In this document: in pieces, positions 36,263-46,703 of the stretch
Position numbering within the stretch: position 1 is the first letter of the stretch
How the letters are laid out: each line of letters starts with the position of its first letter
NCBI GenBank assembly: GCA_002682825.1
Contig: NOKP01000025.1
Span: 563,746-627,745, forward strand
Length of the DNA stretch: 64,000 bases
Direction: 5' to 3'
From: Neonectria sp. B-13
Lineage: Eukaryota; Ascomycota; Sordariomycetes; Hypocreales; Nectriaceae
Notes under the pieces: generated by a model
Database searches by the model: none
Told to the model about the DNA's origin: nothing
Seen by the model: the letters and a program-made list of their open reading frames with translations, nothing else
Program-made: the position numbers and the translations under genes

Positions 36263-38398
36263 TCAGGACATATGAGTCGTGTTAAAGAGACGGTTGCCAG
36301 TATCCGTGCCTCGAGTCCCCGTAAACTTGTTGTCAGATAAGCGTAGCGCGACGAGGAAAACATCTCCGTGGCTAGCGAGAGCTCCCAGAGAATACCGGCC
36401 TTCCGAGATGGCCTTGGATTGGACAACACCCGCGAGCACCACTATCTTGATACTTGCTGAGAGACTTCGCACGTGCTGGACAAACTCGGTCACGGTTTTG
36501 CCGCTGTTGACCACCGAATCGACCAATACCAAAGCGCGTGTCTGTTGCACGTGGTGCGGCTTGATGTCCGCCGGATTTGTCGCGTGGATGAACATGGCTA
36601 GCGGGAATGCTCTGTTGACTCCCAAGGCCATGGGTTCTCCGCCGCGCATGAGAGCGACGATGGATGTGTGCTCCTCGTCGGAGAGCCGATAGCCGCTGGT
36701 TTCATGACCTTGTACGTGAGGGATGGAATATTCCTCGACTCCGATCAACTCCGAGAGAAACTCATTCGCCAGATACCAGCCTACGCGGCCATGTGCAGCT
36801 CTGAGGGCTGGCCCAGAAACGCTTGCATTCCGCGTTGGAGTCATCAGCAACTTGGCTGCGTTTCTGTCTGTTGCATGTAACATCCGGAGTCTCGAGGGAC
36901 CAAGATAAGGATCAGATGCTGAACTAGAACGGCCACGGCGGTGGCCGATGATGGCCTCGATGAAGGTTTGGTCGGTCAATTTCAACTGTGGCAGTCTCAG
37001 ATGATCCAGCCGCGGCGCCACGGAGCCAGGGAGCAAGCACTGTCGTGCATGCAGACCACGCGTGTCGATGGCATTGGCTAAAAGTGTGTCCATACTTCTG
37101 CTCCTAGATGCTTCGTCGCCAACAACAACAATCGCTTCGTCGGCCTCTTCCAGCATGGGCAAGTCGATGGAGCTGTCACCAAACGCCCAAACAAACGTCT
37201 GATGAACATCCCGCAACCGAGTAACAACTGCAGCTTTGACTGCGGCAGTGACAATTATGCCATCTGCGATGCGGCCGCCACCAATGACCTTGATACTCTT
37301 CGCCAAACCCAGCCTGTCCAGAACTTTCTCCCAGACACGGCGTAGGCCACATGTCACTACCACAGCACCGACGTGATCATGGCCTGATATCAGCTGCAAC
37401 AGCGATATAAACTCTGGATGTATCGTCACCGCTGACGCCACAGCTTCGCACAAGGTCTCGAATTTGTCTTCATCGCCCACTTCTTCATAAAGCAGTGTGG
37501 CTTGGCGGAAGGCGACCTCAGAGTACCCCAAAGGGCTGCTGAACAAAGCTGATAGTGGGCACTCTCTGCTATCCCGTGGCTGAGATTTAGGGGCCATTTG
37601 CCAGAACAGGGCCCCAGTATCCGACTCTGTCAATGTTTTATCCCCGTCAAGGACCAGGACAGTTTCCAGTCGTTTCCCTTTAGGCATTATCGCATCTAGC
37701 CGAGCTTCGACACGGGATACATTGAGCTCCTTAGAGTAGCCCTGGAAATCCTGAACCAGTGTTGACACCTTGCTGATCATATCAGGATGCGGTGGCACGA
37801 GAGTGAACAAGATACCGTGTTGCCGACAAAGATGGCGTAAGCCCGTCTTTTCGGCTTTCTGCCATTTGCGTATGTGTTCGACGGATATCGGAGAACGCTT
37901 TCTATCTACATCATCCCGGCGACGCTTCGCAACAGTCTCAGCCGGAACATCCAAGTAGAGAATGTGTGTGAAGGTGTCCAGGTCGCTCGGGGTGTAGACC
38001 GGCTGTCCAGCGTTGGCATCTTCCGACCAGAACATGAAGTGCCCGGTAACGACAGCGACTCTTCCACTACTGAGGCTCTCGGATCCGATTTGTTGGATTG
38101 CTTGTTGGCGAATCTGCCATCTATCGTGTTCGCGAAGTTTCTCAAAGCCAGTAAGACCGCCGGGGACAATGGCATCGATCATCTTGGACCCTTCGTAAAA
38201 CTCAAACACATGCCGATCAAGTTGTTCTTTCAGCCGATCCAAGAGAAACGACTTTCCTGAGCCGGGAAGCCCATATAACCCCACAACCATTGGCTTCTTG
38301 GTTGGAGGCTCGGCGGGCTGCGTTTCCTGGGCCTCCTCAGAAACCAATGTCTGGGTTGGTTGAGGTAGTCCAGGGCACTCAGGCATGTTGGAAGGCAT
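36263..38398 (-). CDS. P-loop kinase / HAD phosphatase / uracil phosphoribosyltransferase fusion
   Basis: Single exon, 711 residues, with three enzyme domains. Residues 37-220: a P-loop kinase-like domain, with Walker A G-L-P-G-S-G-K-S at 43-50 and the adenylate-kinase-like lid stretch V-A-K-R-R-R-D-D near 156-163. Residues 245-470: a HAD phosphatase similar to phosphoserine phosphatase, with nucleophile motif D-G-D-K-T at 251-255, motif II T-C-G at 349-351 and acidic motif G-D-S-S-I-D at 407-412. Residues 500-711: a phosphoribosyltransferase of the uracil type, with PRPP loop V-D-S-V-V-N-S-G-K-T at 626-635 and the C-terminal D-T-G-N-R-L-F stretch at 699-705. It is probably cytosolic and may act in pyrimidine salvage, linking nucleoside or nucleotide phosphorylation and dephosphorylation; which activities remain is unknown. 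The PRPP loop has Asp-Ser where many transferases have Asp-Asp. Start ATG 38,398 is the first in frame and leaves a short disordered Pro/Glu-rich leader. Confidence 0.9.
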   Translation of the reverse strand: MPSNMPECPGLPQPTQTLVSEEAQETQPAEPPTKKPMVVGLYGLPGSGKSFLLDRLKEQLDRHVFEFYEGSKMIDAIVPGGLTGFEKLREHDRWQIRQQAIQQIGSESLSSGRVAVVTGHFMFWSEDANAGQPVYTPSDLDTFTHILYLDVPAETVAKRRRDDVDRKRSPISVEHIRKWQKAEKTGLRHLCRQHGILFTLVPPHPDMISKVSTLVQDFQGYSKELNVSRVEARLDAIMPKGKRLETVLVLDGDKTLTESDTGALFWQMAPKSQPRDSRECPLSALFSSPLGYSEVAFRQATLLYEEVGDEDKFETLCEAVASAVTIHPEFISLLQLISGHDHVGAVVVTCGLRRVWEKVLDRLGLAKSIKVIGGGRIADGIIVTAAVKAAVVTRLRDVHQTFVWAFGDSSIDLPMLEEADEAIVVVGDEASRSRSMDTLLANAIDTRGLHARQCLLPGSVAPRLDHLRLPQLKLTDQTFIEAIIGHRRGRSSSASDPYLGPSRLRMLHATDRNAAKLLMTPTRNASVSGPALRAAHGRVGWYLANEFLSELIGVEEYSIPHVQGHETSGYRLSDEEHTSIVALMRGGEPMALGVNRAFPLAMFIHATNPADIKPHHVQQTRALVLVDSVVNSGKTVTEFVQHVRSLSASIKIVVLAGVVQSKAISEGRYSLGALASHGDVFLVALRLSDNKFTGTRGTDTGNRLFNTTHMS

Positions 38399-38916
38399 CT
38401 GATTGATTGCTTGTTGAGAGGATTGTTTTCAAATGATCAAAGAAGGGACGGGCCGTGATGTGGAATCGAGTTGTAGATAATGTATGGTCAGCGAATTGAG
38501 GTATCACTGTGGGCTTTGACTGTTGAGGAGATGAAAGCTGTAGTGCTCAGGTATGATTTGGTTGTCAAGAAAGTCTGCTTTTATACGCCACGCTCGGAGA
38601 TTCAGTGCACCAGCAACGATGGGGGCCCGTCAGGATCCAAAGGAGAAGTTGGCTTATGGTAACACAGGGAGGCCCACCAGGTAGCACGCAAGGGAGGCCG
38701 ACCGCCAGCCTCGAGCCTATGGCTTCAAAGCCCTTTCTTCGGGCGGTTTTTATGCACTTCAACATGTTGCTCCATTGGCAGGTAATGGTGAGGCAAGCGA
38801 AGGAAACGTAACATTCGGCTGAGAGGCGACCGCCACGGTGACATTTGATTCCGGCCATGTTCCATCTGTTGAGAGTCAAGACCAGTGGTTCGACCCTCAT
38901 CAAAACCGTCGCCTAT

Positions 38917-39496
38917 TCACGGAAGAAGCGGCCATACCCGGCGGAGTCGACCACAGACACGCCTGAATTTCCCCCGGTCGATGCCATGACGCGATGCGAC
39001 TTCGTTGAGCTTGCGATCCTTGCTGGGATTCACCACCTCGCGGACGGAGCCGCTGTTCGGAACCCTGCAGAGGTAGGCAGCGACTCTGTAAAACTGCCAC
39101 CTGGATGTGTACTTGGACACCAGGTACGCATATACGAATCCGTGGCGGAAGATGGAAAAGGGCGGCAGGCTGCGCAGCGGAAACCCATCGTGTCGTGCTC
39201 GGCTGATCGAGTACAAGACGTCAGCCGTCTCGCTAATCTTGAGGAGCCGTGTGGGTGCAGTCCTTCTTTCCCGTAGTTCCTCGCGAAGTCGATCCCGGTA
39301 CCAGGCTGAGGGTTGTTGCGGCAGACGCAAGTACCGATGCCACCGCTGTAGTATCCTTTCCATCGGTCTGATTCCTGCGGTTACGCCACGTCAGTCAACC
39401 GAGCCTCAAGTGGCGATTATGGTGTAGATACCTTTCACGTACAGCCTCTAGGAGTCCGATACTGCAATTGAGATGCTTGAGAAAGAATTCTGACAT
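38917..39496 (-). CDS. Small conserved basic protein, LYR-like N-terminal motif
   Basis: Proposed complement join of 38917-39367 and 39432-39496, 171 residues. The 64-nt intron has a GTATCT donor, a TTGACTGAC branch region and a CAG acceptor that restores the frame. The conserved-looking body begins R-W-H-R-Y-L-R-L-P and continues W-Y-R-D-R-L-R-E-E-L-R-E-R, similar in shape to the LYR motif of mitochondrial complex I and iron-sulfur assembly factors, with Trp in place of Leu. It ends R-L-R-R-V-W-P-L-L-P. I recall fungal proteins of this type but no function. If the first exon is wrong, the gene starts at ATG 39,363 (148 residues). A mitochondrial role is only a guess. Confidence 0.6.
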
Positions 39497-41860
39497 GAAG
39501 TTGAGTTGTGTAACGTTCGTTGCCTCTTCTTGTAAGTTTTGCGTTGGTGTTGATGTTTGTTTGTTGTCTGACCTCGAGACATCGGCGCCTGGGACTTCGG
39601 GCATCTATCAGCCACACAACACAGCCACTTGACGCAGCCGAGACAAGCTTGATGAGACTACTAAACAGAGTCATCGTCAATGGTGACGCCTCAGCTCTCT
39701 GTCGTATACGAGATACTCGAGCCGCCAACCAGGTCAATTGTTAACAGCTTGCATATCAACAGCTTTGCAAATCCACGCTAGACTGCCCCTTTAAGTTGCC
39801 TCGTCGCAGTCGTTTTGATACGAATTTCTTCCTTCTTTTCGGCTCTCCAAAATCTCGACTGGTATTTGCGTGTGTTCTTGACTCACTCTGTCTTATTTTC
39901 TTCCCTCGTCTCTAACAAGAAAATCGTCCCGACCTTGTGGAATGCAACGTCTTGTATTGGCGAGTGCATGAAACTGGGCTTTCTAGCATTGGTTTAGTGA
40001 GCCGGTCACACCGACATGCGTTGATATCAGTTAACCTCAAAGTCGATTAGTTCAACAACAAAGTCGGAGTATTTTGAATGCGTTGCCGGGTCGTTCGAGA
40101 TCTCGGGGATATGGAGAAAGGGTCCTAAATAAGGAAAAAATCCCTCCGTGTCAGACTAGAAGGTAAGAGGACTAATAGAAGCAGGTGATGAGCGAATAAA
40201 CCAATATAGACTCGAGGGCTGGGTAGGGATGACATCGTGAGATTGATGTCTAAGTCCCTTGCAACTTGGAGAAAGGCCCTTTCAGGGTTTGGTGATATCT
40301 TCGGTGGCTCGAATGGGCTGGATGATGGATGAGCTCTGCAGTAACAGAGGTCAATAAGAGAACCTACCTTTGAATGAGGGGCACCGAGTAATTAAGTCTT
40401 CAAGCGTGCGGTCGATATAAACTGAAACGGCTGGTTGTAGTTGCCATCCGCCAAGGACGAAGTAGTTTCTCGTGCGCTTCTGGCACATATTTAAGTGAGT
40501 CCGTAGGTCACCGATGAGTACCAATTGATGGCTGCAACCTAAGAAAGCTGAGAGGGACTGCAAGGGTACTGCCAAATTTAGCGACGGGAGAAGAAATGAC
40601 ACGAGAATGGCGGATTGAGGATCAAAAGTAAAAGCTTTGCAGACATAAAGGAAGCGTTCACAACATGGTAAAGGGCGGCCCAGATATCCTCGCTGCCTGC
40701 TTTAAATGGTGGTGACGAGGAGTTTAGCTCAGGAAATATGCATTTTTCGCTGGCCCTGGACACTTTGCGCAGGCCAATACCTGTGGGTTTTCTTCATGGA
40801 AGGAGTATACTTTCTAATAATTGGGGGTTCGGCTTTGAACGCTGGGAGGCTGCTGCTGGCTGAAGGAGATAACGGACAACACGCTTTTGACACAGAAGGC
40901 TGAAGGCGGACGAATAGAACCATGGATGAGAAATGCTGTAGAAGCGTACTAGTTCTCTGGCCAAAATTCTGCTGACATTCAGCCAGCATGCGAGCCAGCC
41001 CTTTACCGCGATCGGTGCCGCTGGGGTGGTGCATACCGCGCACATATCCAGCAACCGTGAATTTATACCATCACATCCTTCGTCATTTCAGGCCAGTATA
41101 CTTGGGACGACAGGCGGCGTCGCGTGAGCTCAATGCCGAAATGTCCGGCTTCGTCGTAGGCCAACTGGAGGGCTCCCACCACCTCCATCCGAGACAGCGC
41201 CTTGGACTGAGGGGGGAACAAAACGCCAGATCATCTCGAGGAGGTCAGCAGGTGATTTCGGCTTGACTTGAGAGGGTGAGTTTCTGAGTGGGATCTGGAA
41301 ATCTAGAGTTGTTGCTTGTTGCTGCGGGTTCCTGAAACTGGAGTTGAGGGTGTAGAAACCTGGATAGGGGACAGTGGACAGGCTATGACACTGCGGATAG
41401 CTGTTAGGGGTAGGGTTAGGTACCAAGGCCAAGTGTAGGTATTAGGAATAAGGTTGGGTATTAGAGATGAGGTTAGGAAGCCAGCCTTGCTTCGATTATT
41501 AGGCTGGCCTTGACACGATAACCTTACCATCCATCTATACTTTAGCTAAGTGTTAAGGAAAACTGTTCGTGCAGGCTCAAGGGCCTTAGCATATACTATA
41601 GTACAATCTTTTGTCCTTGTGAACGATACGACGGCGTCTCGTCCCCGCCTATTGTTCGTGCTGCTGCTACTCCTCTCTGTAACTAGCTAGCCTCCTCCGT
41701 TGTTGTTCCTCAAGGGCACATATAACACGGCTGTCATCTTTGGCGCCGAAACCCGTCCACTCAGGATACAAGTCCGTATCAACCCATTTAGAGCTCGGTC
41801 TGTGCAGTGAATCGTCTCTCCATCCATACTTTTCAGCCTCTGCCATCAAGATAGGACCAC
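39497..41860. other. 2.4-kb stretch without a recognised gene
   Basis: Several frames of 60-100 codons on both strands, none with a known motif or splice structure. Composition is normal and not RIP-mutated. It contains a short telomere-like tract at 41,405-41,420 (TAGGGGTAGGGTTAGG) followed by loosely repeated GGTATTAGG- and GAGGTTAGG-like words to about 41,480. Confidence 0.5.
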
Positions 41861-42562
41861 TCAAGAGATGGCTGCCTCGGGACCCCTTTGTGGATACGAG
41901 GGCTGCCCGACATCGGGTTTGCCGCCGTAATCCTGCCCGTGTATTACGATGACTGCGGTCCGAAATAGAGGCTGAGAAAGGAAGAATCCCCGATCTCGTA
42001 TGAGCTCCCTGTTGGAGTGGTGGCAAATTGGCCAGCAGTCACGCTCCTTTGGATCCGCTTCCTCGGCGACCCATTGACGGACCGCTTTAGCTTTATCGCA
42101 GATTGATCCATTTAGTGAGGTAATGAAATCAACAAGTTCGCCCGGTGAAATGCTGCTAGGCACGTGTCGAGGACGGATTACCTTGGCGACGAACTGCCCG
42201 TACTCAATCTCGCTCCGGTACGGACGAAACTGCTTTCGGTGGAGCCAGTTATGAAGCACAATGACCAGTAACGGCACCGAGTCCTTTGGGTTGGTCGAGC
42301 AAATATGATTCTGTGCCGTCTCGTTGGAGCAGTCAACGGATTGCTCGATCCTCATTTTGAGGCCGAAATCAAGTTGATCGACCCGTGGCTCGTGCATCGC
42401 AGGATACATAGCTGAATGGCGACAAATGGTTTTCCGGTGCACTGACTCCATGAGGGCGCAGAGACGGTGCAAAATCCCTTGTCGCGGAAGCACTTCATCT
42501 ACAGGGTTACCGGCCGGTGTAGCCGTCTTCGACGCCGAGGCGGACTTCGAACTTGAGTCCAT
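41861..42562 (-). CDS. Hypothetical protein, C-terminus uncertain
   Basis: From ATG 42,562 the frame runs 233 residues to 41,861. It starts with a Ser/Thr-rich leader and then reads as a coherent, moderately charged protein (H-R-L-C-A-L-M-E-S-V, V-I-R-P-R-H-V-P-S-S-I-S-P-G-E-L-V-D-F-I). A second frame, 42,026 to 41,667, continues past the stop and ends E-E-Q-Q-R-R-R-L-A-S-Y, so an unplaced intron near 41,880-42,000 may join them; I found no clean splice pair. The family is not recognised. It may be a genuine lineage-specific gene or a decayed one. Confidence 0.4.
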   Translation of the reverse strand: MDSSSKSASASKTATPAGNPVDEVLPRQGILHRLCALMESVHRKTICRHSAMYPAMHEPRVDQLDFGLKMRIEQSVDCSNETAQNHICSTNPKDSVPLLVIVLHNWLHRKQFRPYRSEIEYGQFVAKVIRPRHVPSSISPGELVDFITSLNGSICDKAKAVRQWVAEEADPKERDCWPICHHSNRELIRDRGFFLSQPLFRTAVIVIHGQDYGGKPDVGQPSYPQRGPEAAIS

Positions 42563-43590
42563 GAGAGGATCACCGTGAGCGTTAGGATGCGTGTTTATGG
42601 GAGCAAATGTGGGGGGGCTAAACAATAGATATGAAACGAGCTGATCCTGCAAATTATTCAAATATTCATGAGTTGTCTTCTGTCTTTTTTCTAAGTTTTG
42701 TTGTTAGTTTTGGCTGTTGAGTCATGCCGCTCACAAAAACCAACAGCAACATTTTAGTACATGAGTCCACACAGGTGAATAGAGCTTTAATGACTAGTTT
42801 GTACCTAATTACTCGTTCTGCACTGACTCAGTCAATTCGAGACACGGCCTGAATTCACATGGACTCCCATCCTTCCAGACTTGCAGTTCCCATGCACAGC
42901 CTCTCTAGTTGGATGTCCAGGCTCACACTAAAAACAGAAAACTATCAAGTGTTCGAAACTCAGCAAGACAGGACACTTCCTGTCAGCCTCTTAATTAATG
43001 TTGGTTCACGACTGGTGCCAGACTGTGGAAACAGCCTAGCAATAAATTCATCCGGCCGAGGTTATAATAATTCGAAACGTCTCGTTTCCTCAAGTCACAC
43101 ACACACAGATGGAGATGGAGAGAGAGGATTTTCATCTTCCAGGTTAGCTCAGGCCATTGTCATTTTTCATACAGTTAGTTGGGGTAAAGGGCTGGATTCT
43201 TCAGTAAAGCACGGCACTGCAGCTGCCATGTTCGGGGTTTTTGACATATGATACTAAGCTAAGAGTAAAACCTCCCAAACCAGAAACGCACAAGGCGCAT
43301 TCATCCTCTCAATGCAAACAAGCCACTTCCAAGATAGTAATCCAGCCCGGATCTCATTCTTGTCCACATCAAATACCACCGGCATGCCGAATGACCCAGG
43401 GCGTTGTTGATAGTTCAGGAAGCATTGGGAGTACTCTCGTGTATTCGTAACATAGGCATGTACTCAACAAGCAATGCAACGGCTAGCATGAATTCCATTC
43501 CTGGTAGAATCACAGCAATGAATGTCTAATTCCAAAAGAAATCGAGACTCAGTGTTTCAAAAGAAACAGTGGAGGGCGGTTGCGTGTCTG
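42563..43590. other. Intergenic region, no gene recognised
   Basis: A 130-codon frame at 42,859-43,251 (+) has no family resemblance and no supporting context. The right part should hold the 3' untranslated region of the tRNA deaminase gene. Confidence 0.4.
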
Positions 43591-45238
43591 TCAGTTGCTT
43601 GTCACATCTCCCAATTCTGCCAGAGTTCGCCCATTTGCGACATTTGCTTGCTCTTTCAACACATCTGGCGTAGGGATCAAATCGGCTGGCTCGGCATCCA
43701 AAGGGGAGTCGTTCCCGTCTCCTTCATGTAAACTGTCGCCATCCTTCTCCATCATAGCGGCCAGACGGGCCGCCCGGCCTTCCTTCTTGCGAGGCACTGG
43801 TGCTGTTCCAGGTTAGTATTCGTGTCCGTTGGGCCTATGAGTTCGGGTATGAGAAACATACCTCGCCCATTCTCCTGCACGTAGAATCGTCTTAACAAGG
43901 CTACTGCCTCGTCGCGACCCCAGCCGCCTTCAATCTCGTAACCAGACTCAATGTTGCCTCCATCTCCACCGCCAGGGGGGAAAGACACACCCAATGTCCC
44001 AGTTCCGTCCGGGAGTTGAGTTGGCCGTGGGGTGGGATGAGCGCTCGCACTCTGCCCGTCAGGTCTGACGGGTAACGAGTTGGCATGGATGCTAAAAACA
44101 CCGCCAGTGCCTCCGAACTTGTCGTTCACGGCGCCAAAATAGACCTTCTTGATACCAAGTTGGCGGAGGAGAGAAGCACACATGACGCAGGGTTCAACGG
44201 TGACGTAGAGGATGCTCTCCCGAATAATTGAGCGGTCAACTCGCGGGGCTGGATGCCACTTCTGGCCATAGGGATAGAGGTGGCCTTTGCTGCCGTCTTC
44301 GTTGCCCTCGTCTGGAGAGTGGGAAGTAGTTGACGATGAATCCGAGCCGTCGGGAGAGGCTGAGCTTTCCATCTTTGGTTTGAGACAAGTCGTCAGGGGG
44401 CCTCTTTTTGGGGGCAGAGACAGTAGAGCTGACAGAGCCATGAATTCGGCATGCCGGGTCCCATTGCGAGTGACATTCGTGGCGTTCATGCCTCTAGCAA
44501 TGACCTTTCCGTTATGTACGATGACGCAACCAACCGGAGTCTCGTTGGTTTTCAGAGCAAGGCGTGCCTATCATAGTTGTGGTCAGCGAGGTCAAGAGAA
44601 GGGGTGGGATTTTATCTGGCCTGGCTCACCATATCAAGTGCATCCTCAGTGAAGCGCATGTGCATGGCTCGTTCGGCTACGACTGCAGGATCCTGGAGGC
44701 TTGGAGGCAGAATGGGCAGCACAGGCAGCACTGGCTTCATAGCCGGGGCGACATCACTCCCACCGAGAGTCAAGCCAGCGAGGGTGTCGGAGAGGGCATC
44801 GGTGACAGCATCGGGCCTGGGAGGGAGGTTCTCTTTGCCGATGTGTTGCGGTTTGACTTGCTGCCGTTGATAGGCCATGGTGTCAGTCTCGGTCTCGGTT
44901 GTGCTGGTTTCGGACTTGCGTTCTGACTCGGTTGGCGTCTTCTTCACGTCGGGTTGTGAGGGAGTTGAGAAATGGGTGCTCTGTTGGTTCTCGGCTGAGG
45001 TCTGGCCTTTGTCTTGCGTCTGAGGTGGTGTGCCGTCTATGTGGTTGCTGACGTTGTTTGCATCGTCGTGGTTGTGAAGGTGCTTGGAATCACGGTGGTC
45101 ACTGTCGGTGTTTCGGCCGGTGCTTAAGCTGCCGGTGCTGCCAGCTGCGCCATCGCCGTCACCAGCTGGCGACACATGGCCAAAGAGCCGGCGGAAGGCC
45201 CTCGACGTGGCCGAGCTTGCCTTTTTCAGCATGCCCAT
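43591..45238 (-). CDS. TAD2: tRNA-specific adenosine-34 deaminase, catalytic subunit (Tad2/ADAT2 type)
   Basis: It converts adenosine to inosine at the wobble position of tRNAs, as a heterodimer with Tad3. The model is complement join of 43591-43796, 43862-44567 and 44630-45238, 506 residues, with both introns GT-AG and in phase. The deaminase core begins A-R-L-A-L-K-T-N-E-T-P-V-G-C at residue 204. The zinc site is H-A-E at 242-244 and P-C-V-M-C at 329-333. About 85 residues separate these, because a Ser/Asp-rich low-complexity insert of roughly 50 residues is present that compact relatives lack. The N-terminal 180 residues are disordered and rich in Thr, Ser, Glu and Gln. The start is uncertain: ATG 45,238 and 45,232 are equally possible, and a shorter form is conceivable. 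The C-terminal tail after intron 2 is basic and then acidic. Confidence 0.88.
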
Positions 45239-46703
45239 GGCTGTGGCTGTTGTGATTGCTCCCGTCTTATCAGGTGCAAGTTGCCAGGCACTTGTTTCCC
45301 TGCAAGTCACCCGTCCCGTTCCGTCGTCTTTCTTCGTGGTTTCTTTTGTTTCTTTCTTCCGTCTTTCTCGCACTCTCTGTCCAACTCCTTCTTTCAACCG
45401 CCGCCCACCTGTCGATTTCTCCCGAGCTTCGTCGGCGTGGAAACTCGCTGTCGGCAACGTATATTGTTCTTTCGCTCCTAGTGTCTCCTTGGTGTGCGTC
45501 TTCACTACTCCTTCGTATGCAAGGACCGTCTCTCTCTGCCACGTGTGTTGCGCTCTCAAGCTAAGGACCCAGTCACTGACTCACTGTATTTCCCAGGCAA
45601 GTCAAAAGATACTATCGTTGACAGGACCAAAAGCAAAGTAACTCAGTCAATCCAACAGCCACGCACGGTTGAGATGAAGGCTAGGTGAGACGATGCTCTT
45701 GGGTCTCAAGCCGCGCCGGGACACACGGTCAACACCCAACGGACGAGCCTTCACACGCGAGCCTTCACACACGCGAGCCTTCACACACGCGCTCCCCCCC
45801 CGGATCGTTGAGCGCAAGGCACCGCCCAGCAGGAATACCTCCGTCGAGTCTCAGTGAGCAAACTTTCCTCAAGAGAAAGACTGCGTGTACGGCGGTTCGG
45901 CTCCGTCGATTGAGCCCAAACAGTGATTCGGTGATGCAGGACGTGAGTGAGCAAACACAGCAAAGCGCCCCAGATTTTCCTGCTGGTGATTGCTGGGCTG
46001 GCGCACAGAAAAGGTGGGCAGTGAAGAGAAGACCAGTATCTCAAATGGGGCCTAAGCTCCTTGGCGCGTAATTAAAACCAAGAGCTGGTTGCTTGCCTGA
46101 TCAATGACCCGTGAAAACTATCACTGTCAAAAGATGACCCATGTCCTACTTGAAGACGTAAAAGTCTGGTTGTCTACGAAGGACGTTCCTGGATCCATTC
46201 AATTTGCGCCAAGGCAGCGCGCCCCACTAATTGCTGGCTTTGTGCTCTCGCCCAGTTAGGTCCACCCTTATCCAGCATCACATGACAGTCGGCCAAGGTA
46301 CGTACCACACACTACTCCTCAACCCCTACTAACTTACCTTACCTTGGTGTGGATGGAACCAACAATGCTTAGGTGGGCTCACAACATGGAAAGCATTCCT
46401 CACAAGAGTCACAACGGAGTGAATCATTGCAAAAGACACAGAAAGAAGTAAATGCATAGCCGTTAAAGGCCGGTCAATTGTTCTAGCATTTGATGCTTGC
46501 TCTATGGGTTGGTTCTAGACCCCGGCTCCTGGCGAGACCATCGATGTTAATGTGGCCCGCCAAATGCTAATAATGTACACTGCTAAACAAAGGAAAGAGT
46601 TCTTGATCTCGTCCGTGAGGTTGCGAGATCCTCGGGGTATCGTGAGCAAAGCGCTTGTTATCCATCTCCTCCAACTCTGATAGTGTGCGACAAGCCTTCG
46701 CTT
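45239..46703. other. Intergenic region between Tad2 and the half-zinc-cluster gene
   Basis: An open frame continues upstream of the Tad2 ATG to 45,559 but lacks an in-frame ATG before 45,238 and probably represents 5' leader. No separate gene is seen. A short tandem repeat lies at 45,745-45,791. Confidence 0.5.
45745..45791. repeat. Tandem repeat of ~16 bp, three copies
   Basis: The unit GAGCCTTCACACACGC is repeated three times with small length changes, then runs into a C-tract. It lies about 510 bp upstream of the Tad2 start. Confidence 0.8.

Noticed and set aside
42859..43251. 130-codon plus-strand frame
   Set aside because: No family resemblance, no splice or promoter context, and Ser/Thr-rich random composition.
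45239..45559. N-terminal extension of Tad2 by 107 codons
   Set aside because: There is no ATG in this part of the frame before 45,238, so it would need a non-ATG start or an unseen intron. Treated as leader.
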